DNA of 46,541 bases from Oehlia diaphana (GCA_003833135.1 QZLH01000164.1:46951-93491), one strand, 5' to 3'; counted from the stretch's first letter, positions 11,102 through 22,754 are shown. The notes: a model not told the origin generated them from the letters alone. Numbers and translations: made by a program.

Positions 11102-13205
11102 TTCGATTTTTAGACGTGAATGAAAAAAAATAAATTATGAGAGAAAGTGGAGCGTATTTTTTTAAATTCTAAATATTTTATTCATTCATTTCTAAAAGGG
11201 AATGAATAATATCAATAAAATAAAAATAGGGTTAATCCACTTTGATAAAATTCGGAACACTTTTATTTTGGTATTTCAGTCATATAATTTAGAATTATGC
11301 ATTGTGCCAATCCAATTATTGTTTATAAAAAAATTTAATCCGGAAATGTGTACTGTGTGTGATGATCATTTTTTATTTACAAGTCTCCGTTATTTTAATA
11401 TTTGTAATCTTTGTACGCATAAACAAATGTAACATGATTGCTGCCATATTTTTTTAACTTAATCTAATTAAGTTGAACAGCTTCTCTAAAAGGAATTTGT
11501 AAAAAATAATTGACCCCAGGATAACCAATAAAATGAAAAATGCGCTTTTTTATTTCCGAAAGTTACGTAAAATTAGCCAAGATATCAAATTCAGGTTGTT
11601 TAACATACCAGGCATTAAAATTAATATTGTAAAAATTATACCTAATTTGTATTTATTATAAAAAAAATCTAATCTAAATTTTCTATTTTGCCGATATCAA
11701 GGTTTCTCAAGTTACGCAAGTGCGTTTATGATTTATCACATAAAATCATATGATCATTTTGATTAATAAAAAACCTGTTCTAATACTAGCAACTGAAGCC
11801 TTAATTCTATGTTTTGGTCAGTGAGAACGTAACGAGAACCGAAATGGTATGAATTCATGTTTTTGCATTTATGCTAAACATCGTTAGTTATTGAAGCTAA
11901 TTTTTTTTTCGGCAATAGTATATTCCATTTTGTAATATTAACCGATTTCTGAAAACAATTAATTTCCTATTTCAGAAGTAGTATGTCTGACCGGTCGATC
12001 AACGAATTTAGAAAAGATAAAAATAGAAAATTTCTTAGAATATTTTTTTCTAAATAAACGTCAGCTCAATAATTTTTAAAATGAATGGTTTCAAGAAAAT
12101 GTATTTTTTGGGGTTTTTGGGCAACCCTACTTCTTCATGCCTTCTCTTATTTCTTATTAATAAAATTATTATATTTTATTTTGAAATTCATTATTTTTTT
12201 ATCGAAGCATGATTCCAAAATTTTGCGGAGTTCATTATTTCCCATGGTATGCAAGATGTGTAGTAAAATTAATATGCATACGGAATAAAATATTAGTGAA
12301 TTTTTTTTTTTATATTAACAAGTAACTAAACAAATAATCCAAATTTATTAAAAAAAACCAATATTCTTAGTGCATCTAGTACTATGATATAGTGCTATCG
12401 TAAGATAGAACGAGAAACAGGGAACATTTTAAAAAATGATATACGCTTTCCACTTAGTGAGTCTGAAGCCAAAAACAATCAACTGATTAGAGCAACATCG
12501 AATAAATGTCCACGCTTAAGAAAGTTAACTATAAATGTTGACTCCACAAATTTGAAGAATTTTATACTATCATTGTTCATATCTTTATTTACCTTTTTTT
12601 TTAGCTGTATATCAAAACTTGTAAACCATTTTTTACAATTAACAATATCACTTTCTTCATATGAATTCATCATTTAAATTTCCATTCAATTTCTTTTGTG
12701 TAAGTTTTTATTTTCTAAACAACTTTCAATGCGAAAATGATGATAACTTTATTCTGAATATAGAAAAAGATAATTAATGCATTCTTTTAGATATACAAAT
12801 ATATACAAATAGTGTATTAATATTAACATAACAAAAAAAAATTATTTATAGGACTATCATCAAGAAAGTTAATAGATAATGTTTCCGCTAATTTGAAAGC
12901 CTTGTCTTCATTAATTTGTGATTTAATAAGAATTTGCACTGAATAATAGCATAATCAATAAGAATCATACACTCGCACTTCCTGAAAATTATCGACCTAT
13001 GGTTTAAACATTTGATTTAAAATCTTCTAAATTTCTTTGAATTTATAAACCTTTACTTTTAATTACTTTTCAAATATTACTATAAAGACGATTCAATTTA
13101 TTGGTTGATTAAAATAGTAAATACATATATTGGGGTCTTATATAGATATAAAATATTTAGTCACTAATATACAATATTTACAAAAAGCCTATTATTCAGT
13201 ATTAA
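11102..13205. other. Spacer of array unit 1
   Basis: The spacer shares long stretches with 14614-16673 and 18039-19197. It holds a minus-strand frame at 12479-12673 that is nearly identical to the first 64 residues of the frame at 15954-16217 and ends early after a 7-bp loss. Apart from that I see no gene. Open frames on the plus strand here are not kept between units. Confidence 0.5.
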
Positions 13206-14613
13206 TTAATGGATAATGATTTTCATATTTGAAAATTCTTTTAATGTGTCATTAGTTTTTTGATCATCATCTTTACTCTCATCATCATCTTTAATCTTGT
13301 CATCATCTTTAATCTCGTCATCATCTTTAATCTCGTCATCATCTTTAATCTCGTCATCATCTTTGATCTCGTCATCATCTTTAATCTCATCATCCCCATG
13401 GTTCACATCATTCTCGTCTTCATTTTTTAATACAGTGCTTGCACATTCGAAGAATGATAATTTTTTCATTGACACAACTATTATTTTATCATTATCAATA
13501 ATTTGGCTGTGAGTTTGATCGCTAGAGGATAAAGTAGAGGATATGTGATCATCAGTACTTTGGATAGATTTCACGTTCTTTGTTGACGATCTATTCTGTT
13601 GACCTTTACCCTCAATGGCATGAACAATTTCAGCATCGATGGTAATTACGTAAGATAGCAAAATGTATATTATGCATTTTACAGTCATCGATGGTCCTTC
13701 TTCTAGAAGATAAAATATATCCAAAACAGCAAAAAGATGAAAGATGAAAGTTATTATCAATCGTAAAAAATTCCAGTACATAACGGCTGTAAATAATGTT
13801 CTCCTGCTTCTAATATTTAAAGACAATTGAGAAGCATTTTTATTGGCATTTTTTAAAATAAGGATTAAACGTGAGGTCACATATATATCAATTAAAAAGT
13901 CCGTGGCAATTCCTCCAATACTGTAAGGGGCAATATTAAGATAATCGTAATAACAAATAGACGTTTCACTTTCGGATACATATTCGGTAGTTATTCGTTG
14001 GAAAATTAGGTATGGGATCTATAAAAATAAATTATTGATGTTGATATTATTTTAAAAGAAAAGAAAGAAAAATATCATATTTTTACAGAAAATTTACCGT
14101 AAATGTAGTTCTAATTACAAATAATAAAATGCATATCCGTTTATCCCAGTCTTTACTTTTCATATCTATTTGCCTTATCCTCCATAATAAGAAAGCTGTT
14201 AATGATAATCTCGATATGATGTTTCCGATATACGTAATGTATAAAGAGGCAGCGCATTGAAGGATTGTAGGGACTTTTGGAGTTATATAAATGCCAACAG
14301 ATCCAGAATTGCGCACAATTTGACCAAAATTGAAAATAATTTTAAGAATACTTGAAGCATGTGTTCTACGTATTTTATATGAAATTATCGAAACGACCAT
14401 GTTGTGAATGCATATCTATAAAAGGGATAAAGTAGTAAATCATTAATTAACATTTAACACTAGAGTTCTCCTACTTTAGACTCAAAATTTTGTTTGGAAC
14501 TTTTCTGCTTAGTCTTTAATCAAAATTTTATTTTAAAATTAATATCTTACCATAATAGATGCTCCCAACCAAAAGCCAACATATGCTTGCATCTGAATAA
14601 AATTGATTTCCAT
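13206..14613 (-). CDS. Seven-helix membrane protein, array copy 2
   Basis: Exons 14551-14613, 14098-14415 and 13206-14018 are joined in phase 0 through introns GTAAGA...TTTATAG and GTAAAT...TTTATAG. The product is 397 residues. It starts MEINFIQMQAYVGFWLG and keeps all seven hydrophobic segments of copy 1, including YWNF(L)RLIITFIFHLFA and the last helix CIIYILLSYVITIDAE. The tail after residue 275 or so is longer than in copy 1: it carries seven hexapeptide units of the type EIKDDD (five EIKDDD, one KIKDDD, one ESKDDD). The acidic tail is predicted to face one side of the membrane and to be unstructured. Intact splice sites and frame in all exons argue that this copy is functional. Function unknown; receptor-like by topology only. 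Confidence 0.75.
13264..13396. repeat. 18-bp coding minisatellite, copy 2 (7 units)
   Basis: Tandem 18-bp units, on the plus strand TCATCATCTTTAATCTCG with few changes, encode the EIKDDD repeats of the acidic tail on the minus strand. Confidence 0.9.
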
Positions 14614-15953
14614 TATTATGCTTTGAATGAAATAAAATAATTATGAGAGAAGGTGGAGCGTATCTTTTTTAAATTCTAAAAATTTTATTCATTCGTTTCT
14701 AAAAGGAAACCATATTAGTAACCTTCGGATTAAATATTCATCAAAATGTACACATTCATTTTGGTCTAATATTAAAAGGTCGTAATTTGGTGCCGATCCC
14801 AATTATTGCTTTAAATAAAACTTTAGTATTATAAAAATTTAAATTTAAGGAAAATGATAACTTTTGATGTTCATTTTCGTCCCCGTTATTTTAAATTTAT
14901 CATCTTTGTACGATAAACAAATGTAATTTAGCTCTAGTTAAGTCAAACAGCTTCTCTAAAAAGAATTTAAAAATAATTGATTTCGGGATAAACCAATAAA
15001 ATGATAAATGGGCTTTTTTCTTACCGAAAATTAGCGTAAAATCAGCCAAGATGTCAAATTAAATTGTTTAATATACCAGGCATTAAAATTAATATTGTGA
15101 TAAACAATGTATTAAACTTAATTAGTATTTATTAAACGACACCAAGGTATTTAAGATTTCTCAAGTTGCGCAAGTGCGTTTATGGTTCATCACATAACTT
15201 CTTTCCGCATATGGACATTACCGTCTAATTAATAGAAAACGGGTTCTAATGTCAACTATGCCAGCTAGCAACTGAAACCATAATTTTATGTTTTGGTCAG
15301 TGAGAACGTAACGAGAATCGAATTAGTTGAATTCGTGTTTTTATTCTGCATTTATTGTTAGTTATTGAGGTTAATTTTTTTTTTCGGCAATAGTATTTTC
15401 CATTTTGTAATATTAACCTATTTCTTAAAACAATTAATTTCCTATTTCAGAAGTAGTATTGTCTGACCGGTCGATCAAAGAATTTAGAAAAGATAAAAAT
15501 AGAAAATTTCTTAGAATATTTTTTTTTCTAAATAAACGTCAACTCAATAATTTTTAAAAAGAATAGTTTCAATAAAATGTATTTTTGGGTTTTTGGGCAA
15601 CCGCACTTCTTCATGCCTTCTCTTATTTCCTACTAAATAAAAATTATTATGTTTTATTTTGAAATTTATTTATATCTTTTTATCGAAGCATGATTCCAAA
15701 ACTTACGGAGTTTATTATTTCCCATGGTATGCAGGATGTGTAGTAAAATTAAATTATATGCATACGGAATGAAATATTAGTCAAAAAATTTTTTGGTATT
15801 AATAAGTAAACAAATAATACAAATAAATCTATTAAAAAATCCAATATTCTTAGTTCATCTGCTAATTAGACAAACCTAGGACTATGATCTGGTGCTATTG
15901 TAGGAAATGTAATGATGATTTGGTTGGGACAAGAACGAGAAACAGGGAACATT

Positions 15954-16217
15954 TTAAAAATTGATATACGTTTTCCACTTAGTAAGTCTGAAGCCAAAAA
16001 TAATCAACTGATTAGGGCAATTTGCAACATCGAATAAATGTCCACGCTTAAGAAAGTTAACTATAAATGTTGACTCCACAAATTTGAAGAATTTTATACT
16101 ATCATTGTTCATATCTTTATTTACCTTTTTTTTTAGCTGTATATCAAAACTTGTAAAATATTTTTTACAATTAACGACATCACTTTCTTCATATGAATTC
16201 ATCATTTGAATGTCCAT
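15954..16217 (-). CDS. Conserved spacer open frame of 87 codons
   Basis: An 87-residue frame beginning MDIQMMNSYEESDVVNC, rich in Lys and Phe, with no membrane segment. Over the first 62 or so residues it is nearly identical to the frame at 12479-12673 in unit 1. There a 7-bp deletion after the FDVA segment brings an early stop. I recognise no domain. The DNA is also very similar, so the conservation may only reflect recent duplication. It could be an exon relic of a gene that was duplicated along with the membrane protein gene. Confidence 0.25.
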   Translation of the reverse strand: MDIQMMNSYEESDVVNCKKYFTSFDIQLKKKVNKDMNNDSIKFFKFVESTFIVNFLKRGHLFDVANCPNQLIIFGFRLTKWKTYINF

Positions 16218-16412
16218 TCAATTTCTTTTGTGTAAGTTTTTATTTTTTTAAACAACTTTTCAATGCGAAAATGATGATAACTTTATTTTGATCACAGTCT
16301 AATATAGAAAAAGATAATTAATGCATTCTTTTAGATATACAAATATATACAAATAGTGTATTAATATTAACATAACAAAAAAAAATTATTTATAAGACCA
16401 TCAAGAAAGTTA

Positions 16413-16673
16413 ATGGATAATGATTCTGCTAATTTGGAAGCCTTATCTTCATTAATTAATAAGAATTTGCACAGCATAATAAATAGCATAATCAATAATA
16501 AGAATCATGCACTCGCACTTCCTATGAAAATTATCGACCTATGGTTTAAACATTTGATTTATAATCTTCTAAATTTCTTTGAATTTTTAAATATATTAGG
16601 ATTTTATATATAAATATAAAAATTTTAAATCACTAATATACAATATTTACAAAAGTCAATTATTCAGTATTAA
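16413..16673. other. Unit junction with an unassigned short open frame
   Basis: A plus-strand frame at 16413-16613 (66 codons) has a counterpart at 12870-13040 that is broken by several small deletions. It has no recognisable domain, and lack of frame conservation argues against a gene. This stretch is the junction between unit 2 and unit 3. Confidence 0.3.
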
Positions 16674-16908
16674 TTAATGGATAATGATTTCCATATTTGA
16701 AAATTCTTTTAATGTGTCATTAATTTTTTGATCATCATCTTTACTCTCATCATCATCTTTAATCTCGTCATCATCTTTGATCTCGTCATCATCTTTAATC
16801 TCATCATCCCCATGGTTCACATCATTCTCGTCTTCATTTTTTAATACAGTGCTTGCACATTCAAAGAATGATAATTTTTTCATGGACACAACTATTATTT
16901 TATCATTA
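16674..16908 (-). pseudogene. Detached acidic tail of array copy 3
   Basis: This stretch encodes the C-terminal tail seen in copies 1 and 2 (KLSFFECAS, then EIKDDD units, then the shared end). It is out of frame with the rest of copy 3 because of the 5-bp deletion near 16924. The hexapeptide array here has four units (three EIKDDD, one ESKDDD). It would only be translated by frameshifting. Confidence 0.7.
16729..16806. repeat. 18-bp coding minisatellite, copy 3 (4 units)
   Basis: Same 18-bp unit as at 13264-13396, but only four units, now outside the open frame of copy 3. Confidence 0.85.
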
Positions 16909-18038
16909 TCAATAATTTGGCTGTTGATCGCTAGAGGATAAAGTAGAGGATATGTGATCATCAGTACTTTGAATAGATTTCACGTTCTTTGTTGACGATC
17001 TATTCTGTTGACCTTTACCCTCAATGGCATGAACAATTTCAGCATCAATGGTAATTACGTAAGATAGCAAAATGTGTATTATGCATTTTACAGTCATCGA
17101 TGGTCCTTCTTCTAGAAGATAAAATATATCCAAAACAGCAAAAAGATGAAAAATGAAAGATATTATCAATCGTAAAAAATTCCAGTACGTAACAGCTGTG
17201 AATAATGTTCTCTTGCTTCTAATATTTAAAGACAATTGAGAAACATTTTTATTGGCATTTTTTAAAATAAGGATTAAACGTGTGGTCACATATATATCAA
17301 TTAAAAAGTCCGTGACGATTCCTCCAATACCGTAAGGGGCAATATTAAGAAAATCGAAATAACAAATAAATGTTTCACTTTCGGATATATATATGGTAGT
17401 TATTCGTTGGAAAATTAGGTATGGGATCTATAAAAATAATTATTGATGTCGATACTCAATTATCATTTGTTTAAAAAGAGAAAGGAAGAAAAATATCATA
17501 TTTTAACAGAAATTTACCGTAAATACAGTTCTAATTACAAATAATAAAATGCATATCCGTTTATCCCAGTCTTTACTTTTCATGTCTATTTGCCTTACCC
17601 TCCATAATAAGAAAGCTGTTAATGATAATCTCGATATGATGTTTCCGATATACGTAATGTATAAAGAGGCAGCGCATTGAAGGATTGTAGGGACTTTCGG
17701 AGTCATATAAGTGCCAACAACTCCAGAATTGCGCACAATTTGACCAAAATTGAAAATAATTTTAAGAATACTTGAAGCGTTTGTGTTGCGTATTTTATAT
17801 GAAATTATCGAAACGATCATGTTGTGAATGCATATCTATAAAAAGGGATAAAGTAGTAAATTATTAATTAACATTTAACACCAGAGAGCTCTCCTACTTT
17901 AGACTCAAGATGTGTTGTTTGGAACTTCTCTGCTTAGTCTTTAATCAAAATTTTATTTTAAAATTAATATCTTACCATAATAGATGCTCCCAACCAAAAG
18001 CCAACATATGCTTGCGTCTGAATAAAATTGATTTCCAT
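16909..18038 (-). CDS. Seven-helix membrane protein, array copy 3, tail truncated
   Basis: Exons 17976-18038, 17518-17835 and 16909-17427 are joined in phase 0 as in the other copies; the product is 299 residues. All seven hydrophobic segments are kept, so the membrane part is complete. A 5-bp deletion near 16924 relative to copy 2 changes the frame after SSTLSSSDQ, and four residues later (QPNY) the protein stops. It therefore lacks the KLSFFECAS segment and the acidic hexapeptide tail. This may be a tail-less natural variant with altered coupling or localisation, or the first step of decay. The intact exons and splice sites favour a product that is still made. Confidence 0.65.
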
Positions 18039-19197
18039 TTTTATGCTTTGGATGAAAAAAAATAATTATTAGAGAAGGTGGAGCGTATCTTTTTAAATTC
18101 TAAAAATTTTATTCATTCATTTCTAAAAAGGAAACTACATTAGTAAACTTCGGATTAAATATCCAGCAAAATGTACACATTCATTTTGGTAAGTCGTGTC
18201 ACGTAATCTGGAAGTATATTGTGCCGATCCCAATTATAAATAAACTTAGTATTATATTTAGCCTCAATCATTTTCGTCCCCGTTATTTTAAATTTATCAT
18301 CTTGTACGATAAACAAATGTAATTTAGCTGCAGTATGTCTAGTTAAGTTGAACAGCTTCTCTAAAAAGAATTTTTAAAAATAATTGAAACCAATAAAATG
18401 ATAAATGGGCTTTTTTCTTACCGAAAATTAGCGTAAAATCAGCCAAGATGTCAAATTCAGATTGTTTAACATAACATTCATTAAAATTAATATTGTAATA
18501 AAAAATTTATTAAACCTAATTTGTATTTATTAAAAGAAAAAAAATCTAATAAAAATCTCTGTTTTGCCGACACCAGGTATTTAAGATTTCTCAAGTTGCG
18601 CAAGTGCGTTTATGATTCATCACAAAACTTCTTTCCGCATATGGACATTACCGTCTAATTAATAGTTAACGGGTTCTAATGCCAACTAGCAACTGAAACC
18701 ATAATTTTATGTTTTGGTTAACGAGAACCGAAATGGTTGTATTCGTGTTTTTTTTATTCTGCATTTACAGTATACTAAACATTGTTAGTTATTGAAGTTA
18801 ATTTTTTTTTCCGGCATAAGTATTTTCCATTTTGTAATATTAACCTATTTCTTAAAACAATTAATTTCCTATTTCAGAAGTAGTATTGTCTGACCGGTCT
18901 GGAATAAAAAAAAATTGGTTCTTAGAATATTTTTTTTTTTTTCTAAATAAAACGTCGACTCAATAATTTTAAAATACTGTACGTTTTCTTGAAAATTATG
19001 AGCTAATAGTAATATTATATATACACAATATATACTGTCCATCACACTTCTTCACGCCTTCGTTTATATTCTATTATTACATTTATTTATAATTCTTATA
19101 TATCTTTTTATCGAAGCATGCTTCCAAAATTTGCGGAGTTTATTATTTCCATGGTATATATACAGTATATGTAATAAAATTAAAATTATATGCATGC
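18039..19197. other. Spacer of array unit 3, left part
   Basis: Homologous to the spacers of units 1 and 2 up to about 19197 (ATATGCATGCA), with small deletions. No gene is seen. A minus-strand frame at 19064-19390 crosses the break in homology and is not kept in the other units. Confidence 0.5.
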
Positions 19198-20385
19198 AAG
19201 AAACTCCCGCAATAAGTAGAGATGCGATTCTAAATCCGTCCATTCGGTTAGTCCACCTTAAATCCGATCCGAAACCAGATAACGTGATACATAATCCGTT
19301 AGATAATTCGTTATCTGTTATTAGAAATTGATAGTATACAGTACTATATAGTAAGAGGGACAATCTAAACGTACTCGTGTGTACAATCAATCTTAACTAC
19401 TAATAAATATGAAATTATGGTAAAATTCGTAATTTCTGCTCAAAAATTGGGTCTAGATTTTATTTTATTTTTTTTTTTGTTTTTCTTTCTTTCTCTCGCT
19501 TTCTTAGTTAATAGTTTGTTATTTTTTTAAAAAAAAATTTTTAGCACGTATAGAAATAAATTATATAATAATACGTGTTCTTTATTTATTTATTAATTTT
19601 TATTTTTTTTAAATAGAGCTTTCATAGAACTTTGTGCAACTAAGTTAACTCTTTTTTCACTAAATGTTGTTTGGCAGGTATATATTATGTTCATAGAGTG
19701 TAGATAGATTAAACAAAAAATTATATTTAAATTCAAAGAGATAAATTTCTGAAACTAAATTGTTAGATAGAAGGTTATTTTTCGTAGGTAAAATCCTAAT
19801 TTTAACAAAACATTTAACTAAACATTCCTTTTATGAAAAAAATATATACACAACAAAATACAACGTTATATGAAAAAATAAATATATAAATATAGGTTAT
19901 GGGTCAAAATCCCGACAGTTTGCCCGCGTTATGCAGAATTATGCAGCGTTATGCAAGATCACGTGATGTTTTACCAGCATTAGAATTCGAGATTTTGACC
20001 CGTCGCGATTTTGGCCGGATCCCGTACGAACATCGGATAAATTTTATATAATTTCCCAATTATCCTACGCGGATTAAGTGGAAAATTTTCTTGATGGTAT
20101 TATCTATGGAAATCCAACACTTTATTTGACATAACTCTCCCCCCTCTTTTACAATTGAGGGTTTTTCAACATATAATTTAAATTAAAATTACTAGAAAAA
20201 TTTCCTAATTAGGACAATTTTTAAGTGCTCAGTTAATAGATTATAACATTTAATTCGGGCCAAAATTAACAATAATTCTGGCTTATCCAGATTGCATCTC
20301 TAGGGGAATGGACCAAAATCAAATTTAGTGATTATACAGTACATCATTTTTCGGAATATATAATTTTATTAATAAATAATAGTAT
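19198..20385. other. About 1.2 kb inserted into array unit 3
   Basis: Units 1 and 2 have no counterpart of this stretch; their homology with unit 3 stops at about 19197 and resumes near 20385. It holds a T-rich tract (19455-19520) and a 101-bp hairpin-like segment at 19901-20001 with ends GGGTCAAAATC / GATTTTGACCC. It also holds a GGCCAAAATTA...AATTCTGGC motif at about 20258-20282. No transposase or other gene is seen, and I could not define a target duplication. Confidence 0.5.
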
Positions 20386-21539
20386 AAAGAATGATTGACT
20401 TTTTTTGGTATTAACAGATAAACAAAGAATACAATTTATTAAAAGAAAACCGATAGCATAGTAAATTGCTTCTCAAAATTACATAATAAGTATACCATCC
20501 CTTTTTGCCACGGTCCAATATATATAGGATTTTAATGACTATTTATTTACATAATATGATCGTTTCGATATTAAATATTTACTTTATCATTAGGCCATTG
20601 TGAGTCCGGAGCGTGATCAATTTCAGGAGGAAATGTATATACTTGACATTAGAAGTTTTGGACATACCGTATATAATAATATAATTTTTGATTTTTTTAA
20701 CAGATTTACATGTCTTACCCTTGTAAAAAAGTTTTTTAAATAATTATGTGTTGTTATAAGTACTTTGATTCTGGCCGTCATGACCCTATAAAAAAATCGG
20801 ATACGTTTTTTATAAAGTTTTTATACGATTTTTTTTCCTTAGAAATAACATATCATGAAAGGATACGGGAAAATGCACAATTCCGTATGACCGTATCACT
20901 AAAAATATGGTTTGGATACGGAATTTACACGGGTTTCGTATGGAATTTACATGATTTGATTACTGATTTTATCATGAAATTTATACGATTTGTACTGAAT
21001 TTACCATTTATATTACAGTTTATTATTGTTGTATTTACATAAATTTAATTCTACTTCATTAAATTAATTGAAAATTAAAAATTAAACAAATACAAATATA
21101 TTAAATACATTATTAAAATTCCCTTCCTTATCAAAACCACCTATTGCAACCTAAATTACCTATATTATGTTCAGGTTCATTCTGAGTCAAACAACCTAAA
21201 AAAAAGAAAAAAAAGAAACATAAGAATGTTTAACTTTAACTGGAAACCAAAACACCCTCATATAGTATCTGCAATCATCCAAGTCATCAAGGGGCAGTAT
21301 TCCTATAAAATAGAAAGAGAACTCTAAAATATCTGACCTACATAAAAGAAAGAATCATGAAACGTCTGATGAAAAAGAAACCAAAATAACTTTACAAGAA
21401 AAAAATCCAGAATCTGAACCAAACTTACAAAGAAAAAAGAAAATTTGAACTGACATAAAAAAGAGAACCAGTAAAGAACTCCCAAACTGATTTACAAAAA
21501 AAAGAAAAAGAAACTCAAAAAAAAATCTGTTGGCCTATG

Positions 21540-21860
21540 AAAAAAGGGATAATATAAATAAAAAAGAAAGGGTATTGAGTGGGGAATAAAAGAACAAATA
21601 AAAAAAAATTTTTTTCTTTAAAAGAGGGGTGGATGTCAAAGTTAGAAAAATAAAAAATTTTTATAAAAAAAAATAGAAAGAAATTTTTTTTAAAAAAAAG
21701 TAAAGGGTGGTGAGTGGGGAATAAAAGAATAAAGTCAAAAAAAAAAATTTTTTTCTCTTTCCTCTTTCGTCTTCCCCATTCCCATTTCCATTCCCATTCC
21801 CTTTCTATTTCCCGTTCCTTTTTCCTTTCATTTTCCCATTTTCATGTCTCTTTTCGTTAT
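21540..21860. repeat. Low-complexity purine and pyrimidine tracts
   Basis: Two imperfect copies of a GAGTGGGGAATAAAAGAA unit (about 21578 and 21713), each followed by long A and T runs. A CCCATTCCCATT-type pyrimidine tract follows at 21773-21840. No coding potential. Confidence 0.6.
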
Positions 21861-21867
21861 TTTCAAT

Positions 21868-21995
21868 CCTTAAAGGAGTGACGAAAAAAAAAATTTTTTT
21901 AAAGGAGAGTGACGAAAAAAAAAATATTTTTTTAAAGGTGAGTGATGAAAAAAAAAATTCTTTTTAAAGGGAGGTGACGAAGAAATAAGAAAGAA
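21868..21995. repeat. Tandem repeat, about 38-bp unit
   Basis: Four imperfect units of the form TTTTTAAAGG(A/T)GAGTGA(C/T)GA followed by an A run and a T run. On the minus strand it reads as a repetitive Phe/Ser/Pro/Lys frame, which is an artefact of the repeat. Confidence 0.7.
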
Positions 21996-22378
21996 AAATT
22001 TTTTAAAAATAAAAAAAATAAAAATAATCAAAAAACAAAAAACGGTATCATAACAAACCAATAAACAATCACGTGATCACGTGTTATAATACGGGATGAT
22101 TGTAAAATTATCTTAAAAAAATATTAAGTTAACGTTCTTTACATGTATCGAACTATGTTCTTTTTGTTGATCTTACTGACTTCACATAAAATAAATAAAT
22201 AAATAAAAAATATTAAGTTTAAAAATTCCGTATACATTCCGCATGATTAATTTTTTTCATATACATTTCGTATACATTAGTTTTTTAAAAAAATGTTCAA
22301 AAATAAATTGCTTATTAAATATACGGAAACGTACATACAAAATGTATCCATTCCATATACAGATTTCTTATAGGGTGA

Positions 22379-22754
22379 TATTGAAAATCACGTACTGCAC
22401 GCTTCCCTTAAATTTTTCATTTATACGCCGACGCGTAAAAAATTTTGCTGTAGATAGGTCTTTCAATCGAAAAGTGTGTCCTGTATAGGTAGTGCATTTC
22501 TAGTCGGATTATAGTATACTTTTTGTCATGTAATTTTTACCTCTGTAATCATGTATCAAATTTTGGCAGAGTGCTGCATTTCTAAAGAACGCGTAAAAAT
22601 TTGGTTACGAGCGACTATAAATATGATTGGCATGTCGATCATAGCACATAAATTACAATTTAATATCCTATTACTACCGATTTACGTGAGGTTGTTATAA
22701 AATCCTTAACTTTGGTCGACTTTATATATCAGCGATATATATGAATACATTGTC
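22379..22754. other. Short intergenic stretch, 3' side of the F-box gene
   Basis: No feature recognised apart from ordinary AT-rich sequence. Confidence 0.4.

Larger units (their letters stand above)
9715..20450. repeat. Tandem array of three 3.4-3.9-kb units carrying the 7TM-type genes
   Basis: Three head-to-tail units start near 9715, 13130 and 16620. Corresponding points are about 3.4-3.5 kb apart (gene starts at 11101, 14613, 18038). Both genes and spacers are shared, for example the spacer string around TTTCAGAAGTAGTAT and TCTGACCGGTC at about 11970, 15445 and 18875. Units 2 and 3 are closer to each other than to unit 1. Unit 3 is interrupted at about 19198 by foreign sequence, and homology resumes near 20385 (TTTTTTTGGTATTAA) for a short distance. 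Confidence 0.8.
20784..22375. mobile_element. Candidate 1.6-kb element with CCCTATAA inverted ends
   Basis: The left end reads CCCTATAAAAAAATCGGATA; the right end, inverted, reads CCCTATAAGAAATCTGTATA. TGA stands directly outside both ends (20781-20783 and 22376-22378), possibly a 3-bp target duplication. The first 125 bp match the element end at 1-116. The inside has no gene: it is made of short GGAATTTAC/CGTATGG-type motifs, purine-rich tracts and a tandem repeat. The pairing of the two ends is plausible but rests on about 15 matched positions. Confidence 0.45.

Noticed and set aside
19064..19390. Minus-strand open frame of 108 codons near the end of array unit 3
   Set aside because: It crosses the point where unit 3 stops matching units 1 and 2, is not kept in those units, and has no domain.
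19901..20001. 101-bp MITE with GGGTCAAAATC ends
   Set aside because: The inverted ends are only 11 bases and no target duplication is visible, so I kept it only as a note inside the 19198-20385 insertion.
20746..21042. Plus-strand open frame of 98 codons
   Set aside because: It lies across the end of the CCCTATAA-type repeat; the frame comes from repeated TTTACxxG motifs and is broken in the other copies.
21870..22061. Minus-strand Phe/Ser/Pro/Lys-rich frame
   Set aside because: It is the translation of the 38-bp tandem repeat with A and T runs, with no sign of selection.
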